Below, piece by piece: positions 18,001 through 25,853 of a DNA stretch of 33,813 nt. The stretch is from Butyrivibrio sp. (GTDB lineage: Bacteria > Bacillota > Clostridia > Lachnospirales > Lachnospiraceae), in assembly GCA_015056655.1 (NCBI GenBank), contig SVFV01000037.1, forward strand, positions 1 through 33,813, given 5' to 3'. Numbering within the stretch: the first letter of the stretch is position 1; every line of letters starts with the position of its first letter. Made by a program: the position numbers and the translations under genes. The notes below the pieces were generated by a model. The model worked only from the letters and a program-made list of their open reading frames with translations. It did not search any database and had not been told where the DNA came from.

Positions 18001-18675
18001 AATACAGCAATGACGGAATATCAGGAATGGAAAAGGCTGCATCAGGGAAATGAAGAAGTCTCAGAAAATAATATGCAAAGTAAAGCACAAAAAATGGGAC
18101 TTGCAAATAGCAAAAACTCTCAAGGGCAGTATTTCCTCGCACTGGCAAAATCAAGAGCAAGGCGCCAGAGAAAGATGGCCTGGTTTGATGCAGGTAAAAA
18201 CGTTGTGTCCGGAACAGGTAATTTTATTAAATGGTTTGCACTCCCTGTATCCTTTGCATTTAAGACAGCAGCGAAGGTTATATCATTTATAGGCTGGTGT
18301 GTTGGCAAATCTCACGACAATACGCATTTTACTGAAAATATTGCCAATATGCTGGGCAATAAACAATATGCGGATTATCCTAATTTCTCATCTGTTCTAA
18401 AAAGAGAGACAGGAATAAAGAACAAGCATTACCTTGTGGATCTTGCTAGAATATTTATGGCAATAGATACCCATCATTTTGTTACTAAACCGGATAAAAC
18501 AGAGGGAGAAACAGCACTTGTCATAAGCCTTATGCAGCCATATCTTAAGCTTACAGGAGGCGATAATGAGAATAAAGAAAAACTTAAAGGAGTGGAGTTT
18601 GGGAAACTTTTGTCAGCCGTAGGTGGACCCGGGAACTGGAGGGCGGTACTAAGAGCATCAATACAGGGTGAATAG
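15004..18675 (+). CDS. Large 1223-aa protein with N/Q-rich linkers, candidate substrate or scaffold of the AAA+ cassette
   Basis: I recognise no family. An N-terminal basic/helical part runs to about residue 140. A low-complexity N/Q/E/G-rich linker follows (about 142-233), then a basic helical region (KKKRNAERKKNQAIAEA) and a central part. A second Q/N-rich linker lies at about 602-666. C-terminal segments are strongly hydrophobic: about 856-877 (LVLAPIPAIVGITTGG), about 931-984 (LLVEILTNIVDIIYWWL) and about 1072-1100 (FAFKTAAKVISFIGWCVG). No signal peptide and no HExxH protease motif are seen. ATG 15004, with GGGG 6 bases upstream, is preferred over the TTG at 14977. The stop codon TAG directly abuts the ATG of the ATPase gene. 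Hydrophobic late segments and linkers would fit a chaperone-kept membrane-active effector or a scaffold; this is inference. Confidence 0.7.
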   Translation: MPRQKFESGYVADTGTLENDQRIDNRSFMDKGESVFANDAGRENVAQGVRNTLLAKMRDINAKSLTNADAMAREHTSFEERQMLPLIATAKKKVRDSNIAYAEYLVAKSRESSESALSVRQEMQQLLTNGSLMTGQGAAVENPIQNNQENQIIENRQQMQNQEDNESVDSSSDEHDISVSNDGSEDGGNGQENNQGNNPGNNAENQPENANLANPGNGAEVIQEDTELRNQDIQRLQRLSNEINANAGRNRWAVTKLVTFVGKKKRNAERKKNQAIAEAQAMGDQIRQAAVRWDNIRKNHRRGSFRQLYRQYDNLAMKYYAFSRGVNADDRRLGEFIANGGGNAAKRIAEYTGVFDLDQLNTLITDAINRPYTPPPRLRHKMYKETNAGSLNETDTGRNIKYHKAITVAGFADGITNKVDEKEAGNPIARRYKLLSDFKGYEAKRQFTNNRQTAVNDTGRTADERGKTAARNNEGREASQMNLKIDEKGTNGAYLFSEKSAKIYEAKTKGFFRKETVHGFYMGNEFISDDYSMIQSNEQVGSIKGTNLEDAALEESLRLAIRRSDFFRHVNAATIQYYSSYQANDIANPDDIKTRIKHRVRGQNGQQQADDAHDNADEQEQNNQPQNEQAGGPQGENQNNPVVQQDQAAINAAWEAQPASYKLMQLIDAVMDPNSQQAQVLNAGNDDNTKGRIRTIFRDMLAEDTKREASREILMIMLSEENTSLWDMAREFAISMGGRFKTRVNRLPDAGELMRIGLLEEVANDRKFDLSDIGGSLLPTSLQMHKEDLKAKRDGFFSFTNIRQSFWDGSLLSPITGTFSAVTGDLKSYKYNGDIRYACNTFNKNYAEVAESASTNFGLVLAPIPAIVGITTGGTIKGLDDEGEAEINEKAENSLSAVGTLYSAVEFIENVYSLVKKVQDLIKKGSDKKALLLDCLKLLVEILTNIVDIIYWWLDKPFIKTALSALGFIKNALDLVKDAITIYRTSKEINKIKASDEDINTAMTEYQEWKRLHQGNEEVSENNMQSKAQKMGLANSKNSQGQYFLALAKSRARRQRKMAWFDAGKNVVSGTGNFIKWFALPVSFAFKTAAKVISFIGWCVGKSHDNTHFTENIANMLGNKQYADYPNFSSVLKRETGIKNKHYLVDLARIFMAIDTHHFVTKPDKTEGETALVISLMQPYLKLTGGDNENKEKLKGVEFGKLLSAVGGPGNWRAVLRASIQGE

Positions 18676-20724
18676 ATGAGATACTTGGACATTACAGTAG
18701 CATTAATAATATCAAGATGTGCAGCATATTTTAAGGAGATAGGGATAGAGGAGCCCTTTGAAAAATTTCCTGCTTTGAACAGGTTTTTGGATGATCTGTC
18801 AAAAGAAGATATGGAGTTTTGGGCAAGGCAGGAGGACCTGGTAAATAATGGAAAAGCACCGGAGCCTGAAGCCGGAAGATATTTTGAACTTATAAAAAAG
18901 TTTGAATTTAATACTGTATTAAGATCCCTGCTTGACCTTTGTATAGCTGATTTTCTGTCACCTGAGCTTGGAGCATGCTTATCCTTCCATTTGGGAAGCG
19001 GAGTCTGTCTGCACACAGCATATCTCTTGGAAAATATCGCCTATCCTTCAGAGACTGACATTATGCAAAAGACTTCAAAAGCCGAGCTTTTCTGTTATGT
19101 AGATAAGAAAAGCTTTCCAATTCAGTATCTTGGTCTGCAGATAGATGGCAGGATACTTGCCTATCTTGAAGGGAATAATTCTCTAAATCCTGTACTTTCA
19201 GCTTCTACTGATCTCTTTTCGCCTGATACAGCCGGCATTAACAAGCCATACATTTCTGAAACTCTTATAGATAAGGGGAGAAACTTCTTTAAGGATGGCG
19301 GTCTGATGCTTCAGATATCCGGAAGCGGCGGAAGACGCTTTATAGCGAAGCAGATTTTCCTTGGAATAAATAGGCCTCTTCTCATCGTGAATTTTGAAGA
19401 CTTCATGTTTGAAGTTAATAAGGACTTTGGGAAGATGCTTGGTGCGCTTAAAAGAGAAGCAAAGCTTCTTGAAAGCGGAATATGTTTTTATGGCTTTTCG
19501 GAAAATTATATGGGAGAACGCACAGGGAGTGCAGCATCAAAAAGAAGTACTGAAATGGTGTGGCATATGCTCTTTAACCCTATAATTGATGCGAAAATAC
19601 CTCTTATTATCTGTTCAGATAAACCGGGACTTTTTTCTCAAAATCCAAAGGCGGGAGAGTTTATGCTCTTAGAGCTTCCAAAGGAGCTTACATATAATGA
19701 GAGGCTTTCCTTGTGGCAGGGCTTTAAGGAGCAGTATGATCTCGAAATAGACCCTTCGCTTTTTGCAATGAGATATCACTTAAATGCCAGCGAGACTTCA
19801 AAGGTTGTTACCTTCTATATGGAAGGTGAGGGTAAGAATTCATCTGATAATGACAGCACATTCTCTAAGCTTGTGATGCAGCTCATTAAGACAGACAGCG
19901 ATACAACTGGCAAGGTGACTTATTCTGATATCAGGCTGAGTGATGTGAAGATACAGCAAAGCCTGAAGGATAAGTTAAATGACGTGATAGTAAGTGTCAG
20001 AGAAACACACAGGATTCTTGACGAATGGAATCTTCGTGAATCGTATCCTTATGGAAGAAGCGTATCACTACTTATTTCAGGACCTCCCGGAACCGGTAAA
20101 ACCATGACTGCGAATGCAATTGCAGGCGAGCTTGGAATGCCTTTATATCAGGTAAATCTCTCTAACATAGTTGATAAGTACATAGGCGAAACAGAGAAAA
20201 ATCTGGAGAGAGCCTTTACTTTTGCGGAAAAGACCAATGCCGTTCTTTTCTTTGACGAAGCGGATGCCCTTTTCGGAAAAAGAAGTGAAGTAAAGGACGC
20301 CCATGATAAATATGCAAATACCGAGATATCCTACCTGCTTCAGAGAATAGAATCCTATGACGGAATTGTTATCCTTGCGACCAATATTAAGGGGAATATG
20401 GATCCTGCATTTCTTCGAAGGATAAGATATGTCCTCAACTATGTAAATCCCGATGAAAGCGCAAGGTATGCTATATGGGAAGCATGTCTTACCAAGGATG
20501 TTCCCCACGAAGATATCGATCTTGATTATCTTGCATCCCAGTTTACTGACTTTACAGGTAGTACGATTAAGACAGTATTCTTAAATGCATGTGCCAAGGC
20601 TTCAGGAAAAAATGAAGCTCTTTCCATGGCTCATCTTGTACAGGCTATTAAGGCAGAACTGGAAAAGGGCTCAACCATGGCGTTTACAGGAGATGCACTG
20701 GGAAAATATGCTTATTTAGCATAA
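18676..20724 (+). CDS. Tandem AAA+ ATPase, similar to ATPases of extracellular contractile injection systems
   Basis: The 682-aa protein has an N-terminal helical region (1-200), a degenerate ATPase module, and a complete AAA+ module. The first module keeps a P-loop-like GSGGRR (216-221) without the catalytic lysine, followed by PLLIVNFEDF. The second has Walker A GPPGTGKT (469-476), YIGETEKNLERAF, Walker B FFDEADALFGKRSE (D527, E528), sensor 1 N570 in ILATN, and arginines in AFLRRIR (581-584). The combination GETEKNL, DEADALFGKRSEVKDAHDKYAN and SYLLQRIE strongly resembles the Afp15/PVC15-type ATPases of contractile injection systems. It begins immediately after the stop of the 1223-aa gene, so the two are coupled. 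No sheath, tube or baseplate gene is in the window. A related clade used in other systems is the main alternative. Confidence 0.88.
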   Translation: MRYLDITVALIISRCAAYFKEIGIEEPFEKFPALNRFLDDLSKEDMEFWARQEDLVNNGKAPEPEAGRYFELIKKFEFNTVLRSLLDLCIADFLSPELGACLSFHLGSGVCLHTAYLLENIAYPSETDIMQKTSKAELFCYVDKKSFPIQYLGLQIDGRILAYLEGNNSLNPVLSASTDLFSPDTAGINKPYISETLIDKGRNFFKDGGLMLQISGSGGRRFIAKQIFLGINRPLLIVNFEDFMFEVNKDFGKMLGALKREAKLLESGICFYGFSENYMGERTGSAASKRSTEMVWHMLFNPIIDAKIPLIICSDKPGLFSQNPKAGEFMLLELPKELTYNERLSLWQGFKEQYDLEIDPSLFAMRYHLNASETSKVVTFYMEGEGKNSSDNDSTFSKLVMQLIKTDSDTTGKVTYSDIRLSDVKIQQSLKDKLNDVIVSVRETHRILDEWNLRESYPYGRSVSLLISGPPGTGKTMTANAIAGELGMPLYQVNLSNIVDKYIGETEKNLERAFTFAEKTNAVLFFDEADALFGKRSEVKDAHDKYANTEISYLLQRIESYDGIVILATNIKGNMDPAFLRRIRYVLNYVNPDESARYAIWEACLTKDVPHEDIDLDYLASQFTDFTGSTIKTVFLNACAKASGKNEALSMAHLVQAIKAELEKGSTMAFTGDALGKYAYLA

Positions 20725-20746
20725 GGTAACAGGGAATCTCAGATAA

Positions 20747-20789
20747 AAACTATTAATAGTTTGCCTAAAAGCTGATTTATAGTTATACT
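20747..20789 (+). promoter_or_regulatory. gpmI promoter with overlapping palindrome
   Basis: TTGCCT (20761-20766) and TATACT (20784-20789) are separated by 17 bases. A perfect 16-bp palindrome, AAACTATTAATAGTTT (20747-20762), overlaps the first two bases of the -35 element, a position suited to an activator or repressor. The leader to gpmI would be about 70 bases. Confidence 0.6.
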
Positions 20790-20864
20790 ACAATGTGGAC
20801 GAAAGCTTTGTGCATTCAAGGCTTAAATATTTAATATAGTTAGATTTTTACGGAGGCAGAATTT

Positions 20865-22412
20865 ATGCAGGGTAATAAACCAACAGTATTACTGATAATG
20901 GATGGATTTGGAATAAATGATAATCCTGAGGGAAATGCTATAGCTATGGCAAACACTCCCGTTATTGACGGACTTATGAAGGAGTATCCTTTTGTAAGAG
21001 GAAATGCCAGCGGACTTGCTGTAGGTCTTCCTGATGGTCAGATGGGTAACTCAGAGGTTGGTCACATGAATATGGGTGCTGGCCGTATCGTATACCAGGA
21101 GCTTACAAGAATTACAAAGTCTATCAATGATGGCGACTTCTTCACAAACGAAGGTCTTATGGCTGCTATCGACAACTGCAAGAAGAACGATTCAGCTCTT
21201 CACATGTATGGTCTTGTATCTGATGGTGGTGTTCACAGTCACATTACACATATCTATGGTCTTTTAGAGCTTGCTAAGAGAAATGGCCTTTCAAAGGTAT
21301 ATGTTCACTGCTTCCTTGATGGCAGAGATACTCCTCCGGAATCAGGTATTGATTTTGTTCAGCAGCTTGAGGATAAGATGAAGGAGCTTGGCGTAGGTGA
21401 GGTTGCTTCTATTTCCGGAAGATACTACGCAATGGATAGAGATAACAACTATGATCGTGTAAAGATTGCTTATGATGCTCTTACAAAGGGTGAGGGTAAC
21501 AAGGCTGACAGCGCTCACGAGTGCATGGTTCAGACATACAAGGATGGCAAGACAGACGAGTTCGTTATTCCTACAGTTATCATGAAGGATGGTGCTCCTG
21601 TTGCTACAATCAAGGATAATGATTCAATCATTTTCTTCAACTTCCGTCCTGACAGAGCAAGAGAGATCACACATTGCTTCTGCGATGATGATTTTGATAA
21701 GTTTGACAGAGGCGAGCGTATCAAGACTACTTATGTATGCTTCACAGACTATGATCCGCTCATTCCTAACAAGGAAATCGCATTCAAGAAGGTTCTTCTT
21801 ACAAATACCTTTGGTGAATGGCTTGCAGCAAAGGGTATGAAGCAGGCTCGTATCGCTGAGACAGAGAAGTATGCTCACGTAACATTCTTCTTCAACGGCG
21901 GTGTTGAGGAGCCTAACGAGGGCGAGGACAGAATCCTTGTTAACAGCCCTAAGGATGTTGCTACATACGACCTTAAGCCTCAGATGAGTGCTCCTGAAGT
22001 ATGTGAGAAGGTTCTTGAAGCTATTAACTCAGATAAGTATGATGTTGTAGTTACTAACTTTGCTAACCCTGACATGGTAGGACACACAGGTGTTATCCCT
22101 GCAGCTGTTAAGGCTGTTGAGACAGTTGATGAGTGCGTTGGTAAGATTGCTGAAGCTGTTAAGGCTAAGAACGGAACAATGTTCATTTGCGCAGATCATG
22201 GTAACGCTGATATGATGATCGATTATGAGACAGGCGAGCCTTGGACAGCTCATACAACAAATCCTGTTCCTTTCATCCTTGTAAACTATGACCCTGCATA
22301 CACTCTTAAAGAGAATGGTTGTCTTGCAGATATCATTCCTACACTTATCGAGTGCATGGGTTATGAGAAGCCTGCAGAGATGACAGGAGAATCACTTCTT
22401 ATTAAGAAATAA
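20865..22412 (+). CDS. gpmI: 2,3-bisphosphoglycerate-independent phosphoglycerate mutase
   Basis: The cytoplasmic enzyme interconverts 3- and 2-phosphoglycerate in glycolysis using a two-metal (Mn) site. The protein starts with PTVLLIMDGFG, carrying the first metal aspartate. The phospho-serine site is S63 in GQMGNSEVGH. Further motifs include SDGGVHSHITH, HCFLDGRDTPP, FNFRPDRAREI, NFANPDMVGHTG and CADHGNAD. The 515-aa length is standard. Codon use is strongly biased, as expected for a highly expressed gene, unlike the cassette upstream. GGAGG lies before the ATG, and the gene has its own promoter. Confidence 0.97.
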   Translation: MQGNKPTVLLIMDGFGINDNPEGNAIAMANTPVIDGLMKEYPFVRGNASGLAVGLPDGQMGNSEVGHMNMGAGRIVYQELTRITKSINDGDFFTNEGLMAAIDNCKKNDSALHMYGLVSDGGVHSHITHIYGLLELAKRNGLSKVYVHCFLDGRDTPPESGIDFVQQLEDKMKELGVGEVASISGRYYAMDRDNNYDRVKIAYDALTKGEGNKADSAHECMVQTYKDGKTDEFVIPTVIMKDGAPVATIKDNDSIIFFNFRPDRAREITHCFCDDDFDKFDRGERIKTTYVCFTDYDPLIPNKEIAFKKVLLTNTFGEWLAAKGMKQARIAETEKYAHVTFFFNGGVEEPNEGEDRILVNSPKDVATYDLKPQMSAPEVCEKVLEAINSDKYDVVVTNFANPDMVGHTGVIPAAVKAVETVDECVGKIAEAVKAKNGTMFICADHGNADMMIDYETGEPWTAHTTNPVPFILVNYDPAYTLKENGCLADIIPTLIECMGYEKPAEMTGESLLIKK

Positions 22413-22469
22413 TACTGGTTAATCGGGGGATTTTTGAACTGGGATAATCGCCTGGATTTGTAACAGATA

Positions 22470-22498
22470 TTGATTTCTGCGACGAGATGTGGTAATTT
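22470..22498 (+). promoter_or_regulatory. Possible secG promoter
   Basis: TTGATT (22470-22475) and TAATTT (22493-22498) are 17 bases apart in the 192-base gap between gpmI and secG. No clear terminator for gpmI was seen in this gap, so read-through is also possible. Confidence 0.4.
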
Positions 22499-22520
22499 AT
22501 ACAAGTATTTGTGATTTTTT

Positions 22521-22563
22521 ATTAGGAGCTGAAAACAGTTACTGTTTTCGTATCCGACCTAAT
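22521..22563 (+). other. Stem-loop in the secG leader
   Basis: GAAAACAG (22531-22538) pairs with CTGTTTTC (22542-22549) around TTA. An outer stem ATTAGG/CCTAAT (22521-22526, 22558-22563) encloses it, with an asymmetric internal loop. It follows the putative secG promoter and lies 30 bases before AGGAGG. It has no downstream T run, so a leader structure or regulator site is more likely than a terminator. Confidence 0.45.
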
Positions 22564-22604
22564 TAATCAAATTGAATTTGTAGTTTATGTAGGAGGATAA
22601 TTTC

Positions 22605-22847
22605 GTGGCAGCTTTAAAGATTGTGCTTGCAATAATATTTATAATTGACTGTGTTGCACTTGTAACACTTGTTCTTGCTCAGGAGGGTAAGACACAGGGA
22701 CTTGGTGCTATTCAGGGATTTGCAGAGACAACTTATTGGGGTAAGATCAAGGGACGCTCAAGAGAGGGTATCCTTAAGAAGGTTACAGTTGTTTTATCAG
22801 TACTGTTTATAGTTCTCAGCGTTGTCCTGAACATGCAAATTTTCTAA
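22605..22847 (+). CDS. secG: Preprotein translocase subunit SecG
   Basis: SecG is a small subunit of the SecYEG channel that aids protein export. The 80-aa protein has the two-membrane-segment topology expected: ALKIVLAIIFIIDCVALVTLVL, a loop with QEGKTQGLGAIQG (a typical SecG glycine-rich stretch), and VTVVLSVLFIVLSVVLNM. GTG is the start, with AGGAGG 8 bases before it. The placement before rnr and smpB is typical for Firmicutes. A terminator follows. Confidence 0.93.
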   Translation: MAALKIVLAIIFIIDCVALVTLVLAQEGKTQGLGAIQGFAETTYWGKIKGRSREGILKKVTVVLSVLFIVLSVVLNMQIF

Positions 22848-22867
22848 GACTTAACCTGATGTTTATG

Positions 22868-22898
22868 TAAGCCACTCTGAAAAGAGTGGCTTATTTTT
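22868..22898 (+). terminator. Rho-independent terminator after secG
   Basis: TAAGCCACTCT (22868-22878) and AGAGTGGCTTA (22883-22893) form a perfect 11-bp stem with a GAAA loop, followed by five T. It partly insulates rnr from secG. Confidence 0.88.
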
Positions 22899-22958
22899 AC
22901 TAATTGAAAAGCAAGTTTTTATCGGCTAAATGAATTAATCCATATTGAAAAGGAATTT

Positions 22959-25376
22959 ATGGCAAAGAAGAAGGTTTTTGAGAAAAAACAGAATATAGTA
23001 GGAACATTTATATCCAACGCCCGTGGCTTTGGTTTTGTTGAAGTAGAGGACAGGGACGGAGATATTTTTATTCCTGAGGAGTATGTAGGTGGAGCCTTCC
23101 AGGGAGATACTGTTGAAGTTCAGATAACAAGCAGTAAAGAACAAAATGGTGGCAACCGTGACGAGGGAAGGATTATGAATATCCTTGTCAGAGCCGTGGA
23201 CAGAGTTGTTGGAACCTACCAGGACGGACATACCTTTGGTTTCGTAATACCTGATAATCTTAAATTTACACAGGATATTTTTGTACTTAAGGAGCACACT
23301 AAAGGAGCTGTAACAGGTGATAAGGTTGTTGTTAACATCACTTTTTATGGGGATCCTAAAAAGGACAGAAAGCCTGAAGGAAAGATTACTGACATAATCG
23401 GTAATATAAATGATCCGGGAGTAGATATTCTTTCTGTTGTGGAGGGCTTTGGTATTCCCAGTGTTTTCCCTGAGAAGGTAATGAATCAGGCTGCAAAATG
23501 CAAGGATCATCTCATTGAAGGTGACTATCAGGGAAGGCTTGATTTAAGAGATGTAACCATGGTTACCATCGATGGCGAGGATGCTAAGGACCTGGATGAC
23601 GCTGTGTCACTAACTGTAGAGGATGGTATTTATCACCTTGGTGTTCATATAGCTGATGTAACTAATTATGTACAGGAGGGCTCAGCTCTTGATAGAGAGG
23701 CTCTTAAAAGAGGAACCAGTGTATATCTGGTGGACAGAGTTATTCCTATGCTTCCGCATAAGCTTAGTAACGGTATTTGCTCTCTTAATCATGGCGAGGA
23801 CAGACTTGCACTTAGCTGCCTTATGGACATAGACTCAAACGGAGCAGTAATATCCCACCAGATAGCAGAGACTGTGATAAATGTAAATGAGAGAATGAGC
23901 TATACTTCAGTTGCTGCTATTTTAGAGGATGAGAATCCTGAGGAGATAAGCAGGTACGAGAGTCTTGTTCCTATGTTCAAGGAGATGGCGAAGCTCTCTG
24001 AGATACTTAAGGAAAAGAGAAAAAAGCGAGGTGCTATAGATTTCGATTTCCCAGAAGCCAAGATAATACTTGATAGCGAGGGTAACCCTTTAGATATTAA
24101 AGTCAGGGAGTCTAACACTGCTACAACCATGATAGAGAGCTTCATGCTGGCAGCTAATGAGACAGTTGCAGAGCATTTCTTCTGGATGCAGGCACCCTTT
24201 GTATATCGTATACATGAACAGCCCGATATGGAGAAAATAGCCACTCTTAATGCTTTTATAAGTAAGCTTGGACTTCATCTTAATACAAGGGCAGATGAGA
24301 TAAAGCCTTCAGAAATCCAGAAGCTTTTAAAGAAAATCGAAGGAATGGATGAAGAGGCTGTTATCAGTAGAATTGCGCTTAGAAGTATGATGCAGGCAAA
24401 ATATAGTACAGAGTGTCTTGGACATTACGGACTTGCATGTAAGTACTACTGCCATTTCACATCACCCATAAGACGTTATCCGGATCTCCAGATCCACAGG
24501 ATCATAAAGGACTACCTCAGGGGACGAATGGATGACGAAAAACTTCTTCACTACAAAGGTATTCTTGAGGAAGTAGCAAAGCATTCATCTGAGACTGAGA
24601 GAAGAGCTGAAGAAGCTGAGAGAGAAACAGACAAGCTTAAAAAGGCCCAGTTCATGGAGTCACACATTGGCGAAGTATTTGAGGGAACAATCTCTGGAGT
24701 TACAGGATGGGGAATGTTTGTTGAGCTTCCTAATACATGTGAAGGAATGATTCCTGCTGCATCCATGGAGGATGACTTCTATGTATATGATGAGGACAAC
24801 TATTGCCTTATTGGAGAGAGAACAGGCAGAACCTTCACCATCGGTGAAAAGGTAAATGTTCGTGTTCATGATACTGACAGGCTCAATAAGACAATAGATT
24901 TCAGAATCGTGTTGGATGAAGACGGATTATATGATGATTATGACGAAGAGGACTATTATGAAGAGGATGAAAATGGTAAACTTCGTTTAGTTAAAGGAAA
25001 GAAGTCATCTAAAAAGAAGGCTTTAAAGAAAAAGATAATGAGTAAGACCCCTGCCCAGCTTCGTGCATCAAAGGTATCAAAGCTTGCACTTAGTGCAGAG
25101 GATGATTTATCTGAAGATAAGCCTAAAAAAGGTAAATCCAAGAAGGATAAGGGCGAAGGTAAGTCAAAAAAGGATAAAGAAAAGGCACTGAAGAAAGCAG
25201 AAAAGAAGAAAACAGAAAAAGAAATAAAGAAGCTTGAGAAGGCCTTAAAGGAGAAGAAATCTAAGGGCAAGGAAAAGGAATCCACCCGTAAGGTTTACAA
25301 GGTTCATAAGTACAAGAAGTCTGCTACTTCCAAGGCTGCCAGGTCCTCTCAGGGAAAAAAGAAAAAGAAGAAATAA
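22959..25376 (+). CDS. rnr: Ribonuclease R
   Basis: RNase R is a 3'-5' processive exoribonuclease able to degrade structured RNA, and in bacteria it cooperates with SmpB and tmRNA. N-terminal cold-shock-like domains (GTFISNARGFGFVEVEDRDGDIFI) precede the RNB catalytic domain with TIDGEDAKDLDDAV; D205 and the D208/D211/D213/D214 group match the metal-binding aspartates. The S1 domain begins near 570 (GEVFEGTISGVTGWGMFVEL). An acidic stretch (about 653-673) and a long Lys-rich tail (about 675-805) close the 805-aa protein; the tail makes it longer than the usual 700-720 aa clostridial core. AAGGA precedes the ATG. smpB starts 12 bases after the stop. Confidence 0.96.
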   Translation: MAKKKVFEKKQNIVGTFISNARGFGFVEVEDRDGDIFIPEEYVGGAFQGDTVEVQITSSKEQNGGNRDEGRIMNILVRAVDRVVGTYQDGHTFGFVIPDNLKFTQDIFVLKEHTKGAVTGDKVVVNITFYGDPKKDRKPEGKITDIIGNINDPGVDILSVVEGFGIPSVFPEKVMNQAAKCKDHLIEGDYQGRLDLRDVTMVTIDGEDAKDLDDAVSLTVEDGIYHLGVHIADVTNYVQEGSALDREALKRGTSVYLVDRVIPMLPHKLSNGICSLNHGEDRLALSCLMDIDSNGAVISHQIAETVINVNERMSYTSVAAILEDENPEEISRYESLVPMFKEMAKLSEILKEKRKKRGAIDFDFPEAKIILDSEGNPLDIKVRESNTATTMIESFMLAANETVAEHFFWMQAPFVYRIHEQPDMEKIATLNAFISKLGLHLNTRADEIKPSEIQKLLKKIEGMDEEAVISRIALRSMMQAKYSTECLGHYGLACKYYCHFTSPIRRYPDLQIHRIIKDYLRGRMDDEKLLHYKGILEEVAKHSSETERRAEEAERETDKLKKAQFMESHIGEVFEGTISGVTGWGMFVELPNTCEGMIPAASMEDDFYVYDEDNYCLIGERTGRTFTIGEKVNVRVHDTDRLNKTIDFRIVLDEDGLYDDYDEEDYYEEDENGKLRLVKGKKSSKKKALKKKIMSKTPAQLRASKVSKLALSAEDDLSEDKPKKGKSKKDKGEGKSKKDKEKALKKAEKKKTEKEIKKLEKALKEKKSKGKEKESTRKVYKVHKYKKSATSKAARSSQGKKKKKK

Positions 25377-25388
25377 GAGGTTTACAAA

Positions 25389-25853
25389 ATGTCAGACGAG
25401 AGCATAAAGCTTATTGCAAATAATAAAAAGGCATTTCACGAATATTTTATAGAAGAAAAATATGAAGCTGGTATTGAGCTTGCAGGAACAGAGGTTAAGT
25501 CCTTAAGACAGGGAAAGTGCAGCATAAAGGAAGCATGGGTCAGCATAGATAAAGGCGAAGCTTTCATTTGTGGTATGAATATCAGCCCCTATGAAAAGGG
25601 AAATATTTTCAATAAGGATCCGCTTAGAGTACGAAAGCTTCTTCTTCATAAGGCAGAAATCTATAAGCTTGATCAGGCATCACAGGCACAGGGCTATACA
25701 CTCGTACCACTTGAGGTTTATTTCAAACATGGTAAGGTCAAGATTCAGGTTGGTCTTGCTAAAGGTAAGAAGCTCTATGATAAGAGGGAAGTGGCTGCAA
25801 AGAAGGATCAGCAGCGAGAAGCTATGCGTGATTACAAGGTTAGTCTTAGATAA
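25389..25853 (+). CDS. smpB: SsrA-binding protein SmpB
   Basis: SmpB binds tmRNA and places it in the ribosomal A site to release stalled ribosomes. The 154-aa protein shows [37 protein letters not shown], then [15 protein letters not shown] and the C-terminal [21 protein letters not shown], all typical of the family. The start follows a short AGAGG site 12 bases after rnr. The expected ssrA RNA gene was not recognised next to it. Directly after its TAA stop the same reading frame remains open into a membrane-protein fragment. Confidence 0.96.
   Translation: MSDESIKLIANNKKAFHEYFIEEKYEAGIELAGTEVKSLRQGKCSIKEAWVSIDKGEAFICGMNISPYEKGNIFNKDPLRVRKLLLHKAEIYKLDQASQAQGYTLVPLEVYFKHGKVKIQVGLAKGKKLYDKREVAAKKDQQREAMRDYKVSLR

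Noticed and set aside
15030..18308. Several antisense ORFs opposite the 1223-aa gene
   Set aside because: Ser/Phe/Leu-rich shadows without ribosome sites; the + strand frame is continuous for 3.6 kb.
24956..25285. Antisense ORF of 109 aa opposite the RNase R tail
   Set aside because: It is the mirror of the Lys-rich coding repeat (Phe/Ser-rich), with no ribosome site.
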